From: Roseomonas xinghualingensis
Lineage (GTDB): Bacteria; Pseudomonadota; Alphaproteobacteria; Acetobacterales; Acetobacteraceae
Length of the DNA stretch: 64,000 nt
Direction: 5' to 3'
Assembly (NCBI RefSeq): GCF_025791835.1
Contig: NZ_JAOXLP010000009.1
Coordinates: forward strand, 62,001 to 126,000
Part shown: in pieces, positions 1 through 6,999 of the stretch
Layout of the letters: every line of letters begins with the position of its first letter
Position numbering within the stretch: position 1 is the first letter of the stretch
Notes under the pieces: generated by a model
The model's input: the letters and a program-made list of their open reading frames with translations, nothing else
What the model was told of the DNA's origin: nothing
Database searches by the model: none
Made by a program: the position numbers and the translations under genes

Positions 1-1
1 C

Positions 2-898
2 GGGATCGGCAGCCTCGGTGGCGGACGCGGAGGCTCGCTGCAGGATGTGCTCGGCGGGCTGTTGGGCGGCGGGATCGGCAGCCTGGGCGGCAAGGCGCGG
101 ACGGGTGGCGGGATCGGCAGCCTGGGTGGCCAGGCGCAGACAGGTGGCGGGATCGGCAGCCTGGGCGGCGCCATCGGGACGGCCGCCGCTGGCGGGCTTC
201 TGGGGTCGGTGCTGGGCGGGCGCCGGCGCAGCGGCGGCGGAGGGCTGCTGCGGATGGGTGGGCTCGCGGTGCTGGGGACGCTGGCCTATCGCGCCTATCA
301 GCAATGGCAGGAAACGCAGGGCCAGGGACAGGCGGCGCCCCAGCAGGGGCGGCCGGAGGCGGGTTTCGGGGGCGGCTCGGTGCCGGCCTCAACCCCGGCT
401 TCGGGGCCGTGGTCTGGCCCGGCGCCGGCCCAGCCTGCGGGGGCTGGCGCCCTTGCGCTGCCGCCGGCGGAGGATTTCGCACGGGATGACGTACCGGCGG
501 CGGATGGCCAGCCCTTCGGCCTGTCACTGGTGAAGGCCATGATCTCGGCGGCCAAGGCGGACGGCCACATGGATGGCGCCGAGCGGGGGCGCGTCTTCGA
601 GGAGGTGGAGCGGCTGGAACTGGATGCCGAGGCGAAGGGCTTCGTCTTCCAGGCGCTGGATGCGCCGGCCGATCCTTCGGCCGTGGCGGCCATGGCGCGG
701 ACCGAGGCGCAGAAGGCCGAGATCTACATGGTCTCGCGCCTGGTGGCGGAGCCGGACACGGCGGCGGAGCGGGCTTATCTGGACGCGCTGGCGCATCGGC
801 TGGGGCTGGCGGCCGGGCTGCGGCAGTCGCTGGACCAGCAGGCGGCGGAGGCGAGCCGGATCGCCGCCTCTGGCCAGGTGCCGGGGCAGCCGTCGTGA
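2..898 (+). CDS. DUF533/TerB-like inner-membrane protein, 5' end outside window
   Basis: The frame is open at the left edge, so the true start lies upstream; the first internal start codon is GTG at 47. The N-terminal part is extremely glycine-rich, with a GGIGSLGG motif repeated four times. A hydrophobic stretch follows (roughly codons 75-100, GGLAVLGTLAYRAYQQW). After a Pro/Ala-rich linker comes a helical C-terminal domain of about 120 residues starting near 'FGLSLVKAMISAAKADGHMD'. That phrase is typical of DUF533 (YebE-like) proteins, which have a TerB-like fold. The exact function of this family is not known; it is usually membrane-attached. The family call is fairly sure. Confidence 0.75.
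   Translation, partial: GIGSLGGGRGGSLQDVLGGLLGGGIGSLGGKARTGGGIGSLGGQAQTGGGIGSLGGAIGTAAAGGLLGSVLGGRRRSGGGGLLRMGGLAVLGTLAYRAYQQWQETQGQGQAAPQQGRPEAGFGGGSVPASTPASGPWSGPAPAQPAGAGALALPPAEDFARDDVPAADGQPFGLSLVKAMISAAKADGHMDGAERGRVFEEVERLELDAEAKGFVFQALDAPADPSAVAAMARTEAQKAEIYMVSRLVAEPDTAAERAYLDALAHRLGLAAGLRQSLDQQAAEASRIAASGQVPGQPS
70..169 (+). repeat. 39-bp in-frame tandem repeat in DUF533 gene
   Basis: The 22-base block beginning cgggatcggcagcctggg occurs at 70, 109 and 148 with a 39-bp period, and a further copy sits at 1-22. Each unit encodes 13 residues around GIGSLGG. Because 39 is divisible by three, copy-number changes would keep the frame. Confidence 0.85.
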
Positions 899-973
899 GC
901 GCGGTGGCGATGGGCACGGCCTTGCTGGGCGCGGTGCTGCTGGGAGGCGCGCTGCTGGGTGTAACGGGCGCCG

Positions 974-1687
974 TCAGGCGGGCAGAAGTGCGCGCGCCTC
1001 GGCGGCGCGTTCGAGAGGCCATGCGTAGAAGTTGAAGACATAGGGGTCCGAGGCCTCGAAGACCGAAGGGTCCGGGCTGGCGCGCTGCATGGTCGGGCGA
1101 TGGAGCGCGGCCATGGGGTGCCAGCGGCCTTCATGCACGAAGGCGGTTTCGTAGCCGAGCGCGTCCAGGAAAGCGGGGACGGCCCAGGTGCAGCCCTCGG
1201 CGTGGCGTTCCTCCAGCTCCAGGGTGAGCAGGGGGCGGCAGCGGGCAAGGGTGGCGCGGGCGCCGCGCAGGATGGCGTATTCCGCCCCCTCGGCATCGAG
1301 CTTGATGGCGGTGCAATCCGTGATGGCGAGGCTGTCCAGTGTGATGGCGCTGACCGTCTCCTGGCGGATGGCGACACGCGCCGATTCATGGGCGGCGTAG
1401 GTCTTGGCCGTGCTGGCCCATTGCCATTGCGGGGCATCGTCGAGGAGCGGGATGGAGAGGGTGGCCTCGCCTTCGGCATCGCCGAGTGCTTCCGGGCGAA
1501 TCTCGATGTTGGGGATGCTGGCGGTGGCGCGCGCAAGGGCGGCGCGGGCGGTGGCGAGGGGTTCGAATGCGATCACCCGCGCGCCGGGCAGGGCGGCGAG
1601 AGGGAGGGTCAGCAGGCCCTCATGCGCGCCAATGTCGATCAGGGTGCCCGGGCGGTGGAGGGCGGTGAGGAAGGTCAACTCGTCCAT
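974..1687 (-). CDS. FkbM-family SAM-dependent methyltransferase
   Basis: A 237-residue protein. The SAM-binding motif I (LIDIGAHEGLLTLPLA) lies near residue 20 and an acidic partner (VIAFEPL) follows. The FkbM signature 'IKLDAEGAEYAILRGA' lies in the middle, and the C-terminus reads 'YVFNFYAWPL'. FkbM enzymes are O-methyltransferases of polyketides, sugars and lipopolysaccharide; the substrate here is unknown. I chose ATG 1687 because it sits directly before the conserved fold. The open frame runs further upstream but would be antisense to the small gene at 1772. The gene stands alone on this strand. Confidence 0.82.
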   Translation of the reverse strand: MDELTFLTALHRPGTLIDIGAHEGLLTLPLAALPGARVIAFEPLATARAALARATASIPNIEIRPEALGDAEGEATLSIPLLDDAPQWQWASTAKTYAAHESARVAIRQETVSAITLDSLAITDCTAIKLDAEGAEYAILRGARATLARCRPLLTLELEERHAEGCTWAVPAFLDALGYETAFVHEGRWHPMAALHRPTMQRASPDPSVFEASDPYVFNFYAWPLERAAEARALLPA

Positions 1688-1771
1688 GGTGCTGAGATGG
1701 CGGGGAGGCGCGGAGCCGCAACCGGGTGGAGCACGATGCGTTCGAGTTCGGCAACGACAAGGAGGTGCGAC

Positions 1772-2080
1772 ATGCGGGTGATTGCCCTTGCCGCGGCCGC
1801 CATCACGATTTCGGCCCTGCCTGCCATGGCGAGCCAGGACCCTGTGGGCGGCGAGCTGAAGCAGCATGAGGGGTCGATGAGCCGGACCGGGCGGTCGCCC
1901 GGGGCGCCGGTGGATCGCGGGCCCTCCACAGCCGAGGCGAACCGCGCCTTCATGGGCGGCGGAATGGTGCTGGAGGGTGCGCCAGGTGCGTCGGCGCCGG
2001 ACCCGCAAGCGGTGCCGGAATCGGCCGAGCGCGAGGTGCAGCGGCTGCGCGAGAGGATGGAAGGCGAGCCGAAGCGCTAA
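1772..2080 (+). CDS. small secreted/periplasmic protein, unknown function
   Basis: A 102-residue protein behind a strong ribosome-binding site (aaggaggt, 6 bases before ATG 1772). The first ~20 residues form a signal peptide (MRVIALAAAAITISALPAMAS, cleavage likely after AMA). The rest is charged and Pro/Gly-rich, ending in an Arg/Glu-rich helix (EREVQRLRERMEG). No domain is recognised. A clear hairpin terminator follows the stop. The start lies 84 bases from the divergent methyltransferase start, so the two share a promoter region. Confidence 0.7.
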   Translation: MRVIALAAAAITISALPAMASQDPVGGELKQHEGSMSRTGRSPGAPVDRGPSTAEANRAFMGGGMVLEGAPGASAPDPQAVPESAEREVQRLRERMEGEPKR

Positions 2081-2103
2081 GCCGTGCTTTCCTGGTGAAC
2101 CGG

Positions 2104-2132
2104 GGCCGCGTTCCTTAAGGGCGCGGCCTTTT
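2104..2132 (+). terminator. intrinsic terminator after small secreted protein gene
   Basis: Perfect 7-bp GC stem ggccgcg (2104-2110) / cgcggcc (2122-2128) with an 11-base loop, followed directly by tttt. It lies 24 bases after the stop at 2080 and just before the convergent thiE stop. Confidence 0.8.
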
Positions 2133-2137
2133 CGTCG

Positions 2138-2788
2138 TCACCCCGCCGAGGCGTTGGCGATGGCGGCGTTCATGGCGCGCAGCCCCGCTTCGGGGCCATC
2201 CGGATGGTTCCAGACGGCGCCGACCACGGCGAGGAAATCCGCGCCCGCACGGACCAGCGGGGCACAGTTCTCCGCCGTGATGCCGCCGATGGCGACGCTG
2301 GGAATTTCGAAGAGCGAGGTCCACCACTCCAGGATTTCCGGCTCCGCGCGGTGCTGCGCGTCCTTCGTCGTGGTGGGAAAGAAGGCGCCGAAAGCAACGT
2401 AATCCGCACCCATCTCGCCCGCCTGCATCGCGAGGTGGCGGCTGGCATGGCAGGTGATGCCGAGGGTGGCATCCTTCAGGAGCGCGCGGGCCTTCTCGTG
2501 GTCGCCGTCCTCCTGGCCGAGATGCGCGCCGTCACAGCCGGTCTGGGCGGCCAGTTCGGCGTCGTCGTTCAGCAGGAAGGCCACGTTGCGCGATTGGGCG
2601 ACGGGACGTAGCGCATCGATGGCGCGTTTCACCTCGTCCCGCGAGGCGTCCTTCAGCCGGAGCTGGAGGCAGGCGACGTCGCCGGCATCGAGGGTACGGG
2701 CCAGCACATCCGGGAAGGTACCCGGATCGATGCGGGGCGGGGTGATGAGATAGAGGCGGCAGGCGCCGGGGTCGATCTGGTCAGGCAC
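2138..2788 (-). CDS. thiE: thiamine phosphate synthase
   Basis: A 216-residue TIM-barrel protein of normal ThiE length. ThiE joins HMP-pyrophosphate and thiazole phosphate into thiamine monophosphate in the cytoplasm. Family motifs appear in order: [29 protein letters not shown] (phosphate/Mg region), [16 protein letters not shown] and [11 protein letters not shown]. The start codon is GTG at 2788. It lies 114 bp downstream of the aldolase gene on the same strand. No TPP riboswitch is visible upstream and no other thiamine genes are nearby, so it is probably a stand-alone ThiE or a paralog. Confidence 0.88.
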   Translation of the reverse strand: MPDQIDPGACRLYLITPPRIDPGTFPDVLARTLDAGDVACLQLRLKDASRDEVKRAIDALRPVAQSRNVAFLLNDDAELAAQTGCDGAHLGQEDGDHEKARALLKDATLGITCHASRHLAMQAGEMGADYVAFGAFFPTTTKDAQHRAEPEILEWWTSLFEIPSVAIGGITAENCAPLVRAGADFLAVVGAVWNHPDGPEAGLRAMNAAIANASAG

Positions 2789-2902
2789 GCGGTGTCGTCC
2801 CCGGAAGGAAATGATGCAGGGCCGGCCGCGATGGCCCGCCCTGCATCCGGAAGCGCGGCTTCACGCCGCGGGACGATACGCCCCGCGGCGGTCCGCATCA
2901 GG

Positions 2903-3814
2903 TCAGGCCTTGTAGACGTCGATGATATCGGAAAGCAGCTTCAGCGCCTCGGCCTTCGGGCGCTGGAACGCGTTGCGGCCCATGATGGAGCCGTTGCCGC
3001 CGCCGGCATGGATGGCGCGGACCTCGTCAAGGATCGCCTCCGTGCCCTTGGCCTCGCCGCCGGAGAAGATCACCAGGCGGCGGCCGCCGAAGCAGGAATC
3101 GACCACATGCTTGATGCGGGCGGCCGCTTCGTCGGCGATCGGGAACTTCTCATAGGTCTTCTTGGCGGCATCGAGGGAGATCGCCGCGGTCGGCGGCTTC
3201 ACCTTGATGATGTGCGCGCCCATCAGCGCGGCGACGTGCGCGGCATAGGCGCAGATGTCGAGCGCCGTCTCGCCGGTCTTGTCCAGCATCGGGCCGCGCG
3301 GATAGCTCCACACCACCACGGCGAGGCCGCAGGCCTTCGCCTCGGCGGCGAGCTCGCGCAGCTCCTCCATCATCTCGAACTGGTATTCGGAGCTCGGGTA
3401 GATGGTGAAGCCGATCGCCGAGCAGCCGAGGCGCAGCGCGTCCTGCACCGTCGCCGTCACGGCCTGGTCCTTGGTGGTGGACAGGCTGTTGGAGCTGTTC
3501 ACCTTCAGGATGGTCGGGATGGTGCCGGCATAGGTGGAGGCGGCGGCCTCGATCATGCCCAGCGGGGCGGCATAGGCGTTCAGCCCGGCCTCCAGAGCCA
3601 GCTCGAACATGTAGCGCGGGTCATAGCCGGCGGGGTTCGGGGCGAAGGAGCGGGCCGGGCCATGCTCGAAGCCCTGGTCCACCGGCAGGATGACCATGCG
3701 GCCGGTGCCGCCGAGCTTACCCTGCATGAGGATACGGGCGAGGTTACCCTTGGTGCCGGGATTGTCGCTCTCGTACCAGGAGAGGATCTCCTTGACCTTC
3801 GGCGTCAGCTGCAT
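2903..3814 (-). CDS. fbaB: class I (DhnA/FbaB-type) fructose-bisphosphate aldolase
   Basis: A 303-residue protein. It cleaves fructose 1,6-bisphosphate to DHAP and glyceraldehyde 3-phosphate through a Schiff base, without metal. Visible archaeal/DhnA-type features are 'VILPVDQGFEHGP' near the N-terminus, the Schiff-base lysine region 'GAHIIKVKPP', and the C-terminal phosphate-binding loops 'LVIFSGGEAKG' and 'GNGSIMGRNAFQRP'. Length is normal. thiE follows on the same strand. Confidence 0.9.
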   Translation of the reverse strand: MQLTPKVKEILSWYESDNPGTKGNLARILMQGKLGGTGRMVILPVDQGFEHGPARSFAPNPAGYDPRYMFELALEAGLNAYAAPLGMIEAAASTYAGTIPTILKVNSSNSLSTTKDQAVTATVQDALRLGCSAIGFTIYPSSEYQFEMMEELRELAAEAKACGLAVVVWSYPRGPMLDKTGETALDICAYAAHVAALMGAHIIKVKPPTAAISLDAAKKTYEKFPIADEAAARIKHVVDSCFGGRRLVIFSGGEAKGTEAILDEVRAIHAGGGNGSIMGRNAFQRPKAEALKLLSDIIDVYKA

Positions 3815-3894
3815 GGGCGAAATCCCCCTCTGAGTGGTGGAAAGATAGGGCGGAGTTAGCGGAGGGCGGTGCTTCTGTCACGGGCGGCACCTCG

Positions 3895-4371
3895 TCATTC
3901 AGCGCCGATTCGGAGCGTGTTTGGTGCCGTTTTCGGGAGGTCGGCCAAGTGGCGAGCGAGGAGGGCGCGGCCGCCGGGCTTACGCAGGTCCAGGCGCGTG
4001 AGGTCCAGCGCTTCGGGGGCGGCGGGGAGGAGGGTGGCGCCGGCCTCGCGGGCCGCCGCCTCCACCTGCGGGAAGGAAGGGTGCGCGCCATCCAGGATGA
4101 GGAGGCGCCAGCCCTGGCGGAGGGCATCCAGCGCCAGGCCAGGGGCGGTGCCGCAGTCCAGCGCGGCCCGGTACGGGGCGCCAGGATGGGCCGTGGCGGC
4201 GCGGGCCAGCATGGCGGCCGTTGCGGCGGCACCGGGCCAGGCCGCGGCGGCGGGTGCGGAGAGGAGGAGGACGCCCGCGGGACCGGCGAGGGAGAGGGCG
4301 GTGGCGGCTTCCGCGGCCGAGCGGAAGCGGGCGGCTGGCATGGCATCAAGGGCGGCTGGAGTGCCGGTCAT
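3895..4371 (-). CDS. conserved hypothetical protein, unknown function
   Basis: A 158-residue Ala/Leu-rich protein with ATG at 4371. It has alternating alpha/beta character (GVLLLSAPAAAAW, RAALDCGTAPGLALDAL, LLILDGAHPSFPQVEAAAREAGATLLP), compatible with a small alpha/beta fold. I recognise no catalytic motif. It lies upstream of the aldolase on the same strand with an 80-bp gap. The codon pattern (G/C third positions, few rare codons) supports a real gene. Confidence 0.6.
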   Translation of the reverse strand: MTGTPAALDAMPAARFRSAAEAATALSLAGPAGVLLLSAPAAAAWPGAAATAAMLARAATAHPGAPYRAALDCGTAPGLALDALRQGWRLLILDGAHPSFPQVEAAAREAGATLLPAAPEALDLTRLDLRKPGGRALLARHLADLPKTAPNTLRIGAE

Positions 4372-4490
4372 GGTTGACCCTCTTGCGGGCGGGTGCCTAA
4401 AGCCCCCAGGCTTGTGAGCTGTGATCCCGCAGCAATGCGGGGACTGGATGAGGTTGCGCCGCCTGAGCGGCGGATGGAATTGGGGGCGGC

Positions 4491-4769
4491 ATGTCGTCTT
4501 ACAGCCTGGCAGAGGCGGCCGCGCGGCTGGAAGCGGCCGTGGAGCAGCTGGCTCAGGCCGCTGCCCAGGTCGCGGAGAGGCGCGCGGCGCCGGCCGGGGC
4601 CGGGGTGCCGGCGGAGGAGGTGGCGGCGCTGTCCGCCCGGCTGGAGGCGACCATCGCCCGGTTGCGGGCGGCCCTGCCCGAGGCGGGCGAGGGCGCCGAG
4701 GCGGACGAGGAGCTGCCGGATGAGGGCGAGGAGGCGGCTGACGCCCCGCGCCGCTCTGGGGAGGGCTGA
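4491..4769 (+). CDS. small coiled-coil protein preceding zapA
   Basis: A 92-residue protein with an alanine/glutamate heptad-rich helix (LAEAAARLEAAVEQLAQAAAQVAE, written here in part) and a very acidic tail. ZapA begins 3 bases after its stop, so the two are almost certainly co-translated. Alphaproteobacteria often carry such a short coiled-coil gene ahead of zapA, and a role with the division-ring protein is an inference from position only. Confidence 0.65.
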   Translation: MSSYSLAEAAARLEAAVEQLAQAAAQVAERRAAPAGAGVPAEEVAALSARLEATIARLRAALPEAGEGAEADEELPDEGEEAADAPRRSGEG

Positions 4770-4772
4770 GCT

Positions 4773-5102
4773 TTGGGACAGGTTACGGTTCGCGTCGGCG
4801 GCTACAGCCATCCGGTCTCCTGCGAGGACGGGCAGGAGGCGCATCTGATCGCCCTGGCGGCGGAGGTGGACCGTCGGGTCTCGTCCGTGAAGACCATGGG
4901 CGGGGCCTATGGCGAGCAGCGCCTGCTGCTGCTCGCGGCACTCCTGCTCGCCGATGAGGTGCACGACCTGAAGGTGGAGGTGGCGCAGGCCCGGGCCGGA
5001 ATGCTGCCCCCGGCTCCTCCCGTGGACCCGCAGATCGCCGAGCGGCTGGCGCGGGTGGCGGAGCGGATCGAAGGTATCGCGGCCGATTTGGGAAAGGCCT
5101 GA
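4773..5102 (+). CDS. zapA: cell division protein ZapA
   Basis: A 109-residue protein with TTG start 3 bases after the preceding gene. ZapA bundles and stabilises FtsZ filaments at the division site. The N-terminal globular domain motif 'VTVRVGGYSHPVSCEDGQE' is followed by 'LAAEVDRRV' and the long dimerisation helix. The location directly before 6S RNA and fau is the classic proteobacterial arrangement. Confidence 0.88.
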   Translation: MGQVTVRVGGYSHPVSCEDGQEAHLIALAAEVDRRVSSVKTMGGAYGEQRLLLLAALLLADEVHDLKVEVAQARAGMLPPAPPVDPQIAERLARVAERIEGIAADLGKA

Positions 5103-5144
5103 CGAAAGCGTTCCCGGACCCTGGCGCGGGGCGGGGCGGTGGCC

Positions 5145-5150
5145 TAGATA
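5145..5150 (+). promoter_or_regulatory. probable -10 element of 6S RNA
   Basis: TAGATA lies 7 bases before the predicted 6S RNA 5' end at 5157. The -35 region is not clear (TGGCGC at the 17-base spacing). Confidence 0.4.
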
Positions 5151-5156
5151 AGGTCG

Positions 5157-5309
5157 GCGGGGCTGCCTTTCGCGCCAGGCAATTCATCCCCAGGGCCAAT
5201 AAGCATCCTCCGGGAGCTGGCTCTGTCCGGATCTTGGTCCGGGTATCTGGCGCCCACCTGCGTTAGCAGGCCTTGGGAGGACGAACGCCAGCGGTCATGG
5301 CGGCTCCGC
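5157..5309 (+). ncRNA. ssrS: 6S RNA
   Basis: 6S RNA binds the sigma-70 holoenzyme as an open-promoter mimic. The call rests on position between zapA and fau and on structure. A long closing stem pairs gcggggctgcc (5157-5167) with ggcggctccgc (5299-5309), 11 continuous pairs including two G-U wobbles. The internal sequence is mostly self-complementary with an unpaired purine/pyrimidine bubble. The size of about 153 bases fits. The ends are estimated from the stem and from the TAGATA element just upstream. Its 3' end overlaps the start region of fau. Confidence 0.75.
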
Positions 5310-5908
5310 ACTTACCCCCTTCTTCCAGCAGGTCCCCGCCCGGGGACGATGCCCGCTTGCGGGCCGCGAAGGTCGTGGCGCGCGAGGAGGCAATGGCGCG
5401 GCGTGCCTCGGCCCGGCACGAGGGCTCGGGCGCGGCGCTCTGCGCCCATGTGCTGCGCGATGCGCCCCCGCCGCCCGGCGCGGTGGTGGCCGGCTTCTGG
5501 CCCATGGGGCATGAAATCGATGTACGGCCGCTGATGCGGGCGCTGGCGGCGCGGGGACACCCGCTTTGCCTGCCGCGCACTCCGAAGCGCGGGATGCCAC
5601 TGGATTTCCGCGCCTTTGCCTTCGGGGACGCCATGGCCAAGGGGCCCTTCTGCACGCTGCAGCCGCCGGAGGACGCGCCGCGCGCCGTGCCGGGCTGGTT
5701 GATCGTGCCGTTGCTGGCCTTCGATCGGGCGGGGCGGCGGCTGGGCTATGGAGGCGGCTATTATGACCGCACGCTGGCATCCCTGCCTGGCGTGCGGACG
5801 CTTGGCGTGGCTCTTGCCTGCCAGGAGATGGAGTTGGTGCCCTCCGGCCCCTTCGACGCGCCGCTGGACGCGGTGGCGACGGAGATGGGCGTGATGCGGT
5901 TCCGGTAG
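5297..5908 (+). CDS. fau: 5-formyltetrahydrofolate cyclo-ligase
   Basis: ATP-dependent conversion of 5-formyl-THF to 5,10-methenyl-THF. Recognised from the C-terminal ATP-binding motif LGYGGGYYDRTL, the internal 'VAGFWPMGHEIDVRPL' and 'WLIVPLLAFDRAGRRLGYG'. From ATG 5297 the protein has 203 residues, a normal size. TTG 5273 would add 8 residues. Neither start has a good ribosome-binding site, and both lie inside the predicted 6S RNA, so the real start could also be ATG 5393. Confidence 0.85.
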   Translation: MAAPHLPPSSSRSPPGDDARLRAAKVVAREEAMARRASARHEGSGAALCAHVLRDAPPPPGAVVAGFWPMGHEIDVRPLMRALAARGHPLCLPRTPKRGMPLDFRAFAFGDAMAKGPFCTLQPPEDAPRAVPGWLIVPLLAFDRAGRRLGYGGGYYDRTLASLPGVRTLGVALACQEMELVPSGPFDAPLDAVATEMGVMRFR

Positions 5909-5921
5909 GAAGGTCCTTCGG

Positions 5922-6743
5922 TTGAGAATCCTGTTTCTGGGTGATGTGGTCGGGCGCTCGGGGCGCGACGCGGTGACGGCGGAGCTGCCGGGGCTGCGGG
6001 CGCGGCTGGCGGCCGATCTGGTGGTGCTGAACGCGGAGAATGCATCCCATGGCTTCGGCCTGGCGCCGGACATGGCGCGCGCCTTCCTGGAGGCGGGCGC
6101 GGATGTGCTGACGCTTGGCAACCATGCCTGGGACCGCAAGGAAATCATTCCCTATATCGAGGGCGAGCCGCGGCTGATCCGGCCGATGAACTACCCGCCC
6201 GGGACACCAGGGCGCGGGGCGACGGTCGTGGAGGTGCGCGGTGGCCGCCGGGCGCTGGTGATGCAGGTGATGGGGCGGCTGTTCATGGAGCCGCTGGACG
6301 ATCCCTTCCGCGCGGCCCAGGCCGAGCTGGCGCGGCATAGCATGGGCGCGAATGGCAGCGTGCAGGCGGTGGTGGTGGACATCCACGCCGAGGCGACGAG
6401 CGAGAAGCTGGGCTTCGGCCATTCTTTCGACGGCATGGTGAGCCTGGTGGCGGGGACGCACACGCATGTGCCCACCGCCGACCATCAGGTGCTGGAGGGC
6501 GGCACCGCCTATGTCACCGATGCCGGCATGTGCGGCGACTATGACAGCGTGATCGGCATGCAGAAGGCCGGTGCCTCGATCCGCTTCTGGCGGAAGGTGC
6601 CGGCGGAGCGGCTTGCGCCGGCCGAGGGCGAGGCGACGCTCTGCGGCGTGCTGGTGAAGACGGATGACGCCACCGGGCTGGCGCGGCAGATCGGGGCCGT
6701 GCGGCTCGGCGGGCGGCTTTCGCAGGTGCTGCCGGAGTTCTGA
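5922..6743 (+). CDS. YmdB-family (TIGR00282) metallophosphoesterase
   Basis: A 273-residue protein with TTG start 14 bases after fau. Metal-ligand motifs of this family are all present: 'LFLGDVVGRSGRD' at the N-terminus, 'LNAENASHG', 'LGNHAWDRKE' and 'GTHTHVPTADHQVL'. Bacillus YmdB is a 2',3'-cyclic-nucleotide phosphodiesterase that affects motility and biofilm; the role here is inferred from family only. It is probably co-transcribed with fau. Confidence 0.85.
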   Translation: MRILFLGDVVGRSGRDAVTAELPGLRARLAADLVVLNAENASHGFGLAPDMARAFLEAGADVLTLGNHAWDRKEIIPYIEGEPRLIRPMNYPPGTPGRGATVVEVRGGRRALVMQVMGRLFMEPLDDPFRAAQAELARHSMGANGSVQAVVVDIHAEATSEKLGFGHSFDGMVSLVAGTHTHVPTADHQVLEGGTAYVTDAGMCGDYDSVIGMQKAGASIRFWRKVPAERLAPAEGEATLCGVLVKTDDATGLARQIGAVRLGGRLSQVLPEF

Positions 6744-6861
6744 TCCGGCCCAGGGGGCGGATTGGTGGCTGCTGCAGTGCAACCGATCCCGGCTCCGGTC
6801 GCTATTGCGGGGAACAGGTACCTCCGCGCGCCCCTTGGGTGTGATGGGAGGCCGTGTCGTG

Positions 6862-6902
6862 CCGGAAGGGCGGCCGATCGGCCATGAGCCGGACCCTTCC
6901 GG
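6862..6902. other. strong inverted repeat in the gap before mscS
   Basis: A 9-bp perfect stem ccggaaggg (6862-6870) / cccttccgg (6894-6902) encloses a 12-base palindrome ggccgatcggcc (6872-6883). There is no run of T on either side. It could be a terminator of the fau-ymdB unit or a structured leader for the channel gene. The rest of the 256-bp gap (6744-6999) shows nothing else. Confidence 0.5.
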
Positions 6903-6999
6903 GCTTCCATCCATGGCGTTCGTGCATGTCCTCCGGCGGAGCGGTTTCCCGCATCCCCGACCGAGGGGCCGTGGGGGGTGAGCAGGGGCTTCTGAACGC

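Noticed and set aside
70..186. CRISPR-like repeats
   Set aside because: Units are contiguous, in-frame and coding, with no unique spacers.
895..1030. Short hydrophobic ORF starting GTG at the DUF533 stop
   Set aside because: It has one membrane-like stretch but soon turns into Arg-rich sequence antisense to the methyltransferase 3' end.
1100..1771. Long open frame on the plus strand running into the small secreted protein
   Set aside because: It is antisense to the FkbM methyltransferase, whose motifs are clear. Only the part from ATG 1772, with its own ribosome-binding site, looks real.
2789..2902. TPP riboswitch before thiE
   Set aside because: The 114-bp gap shows no THI-box core (CUGAGA...) on the minus strand.
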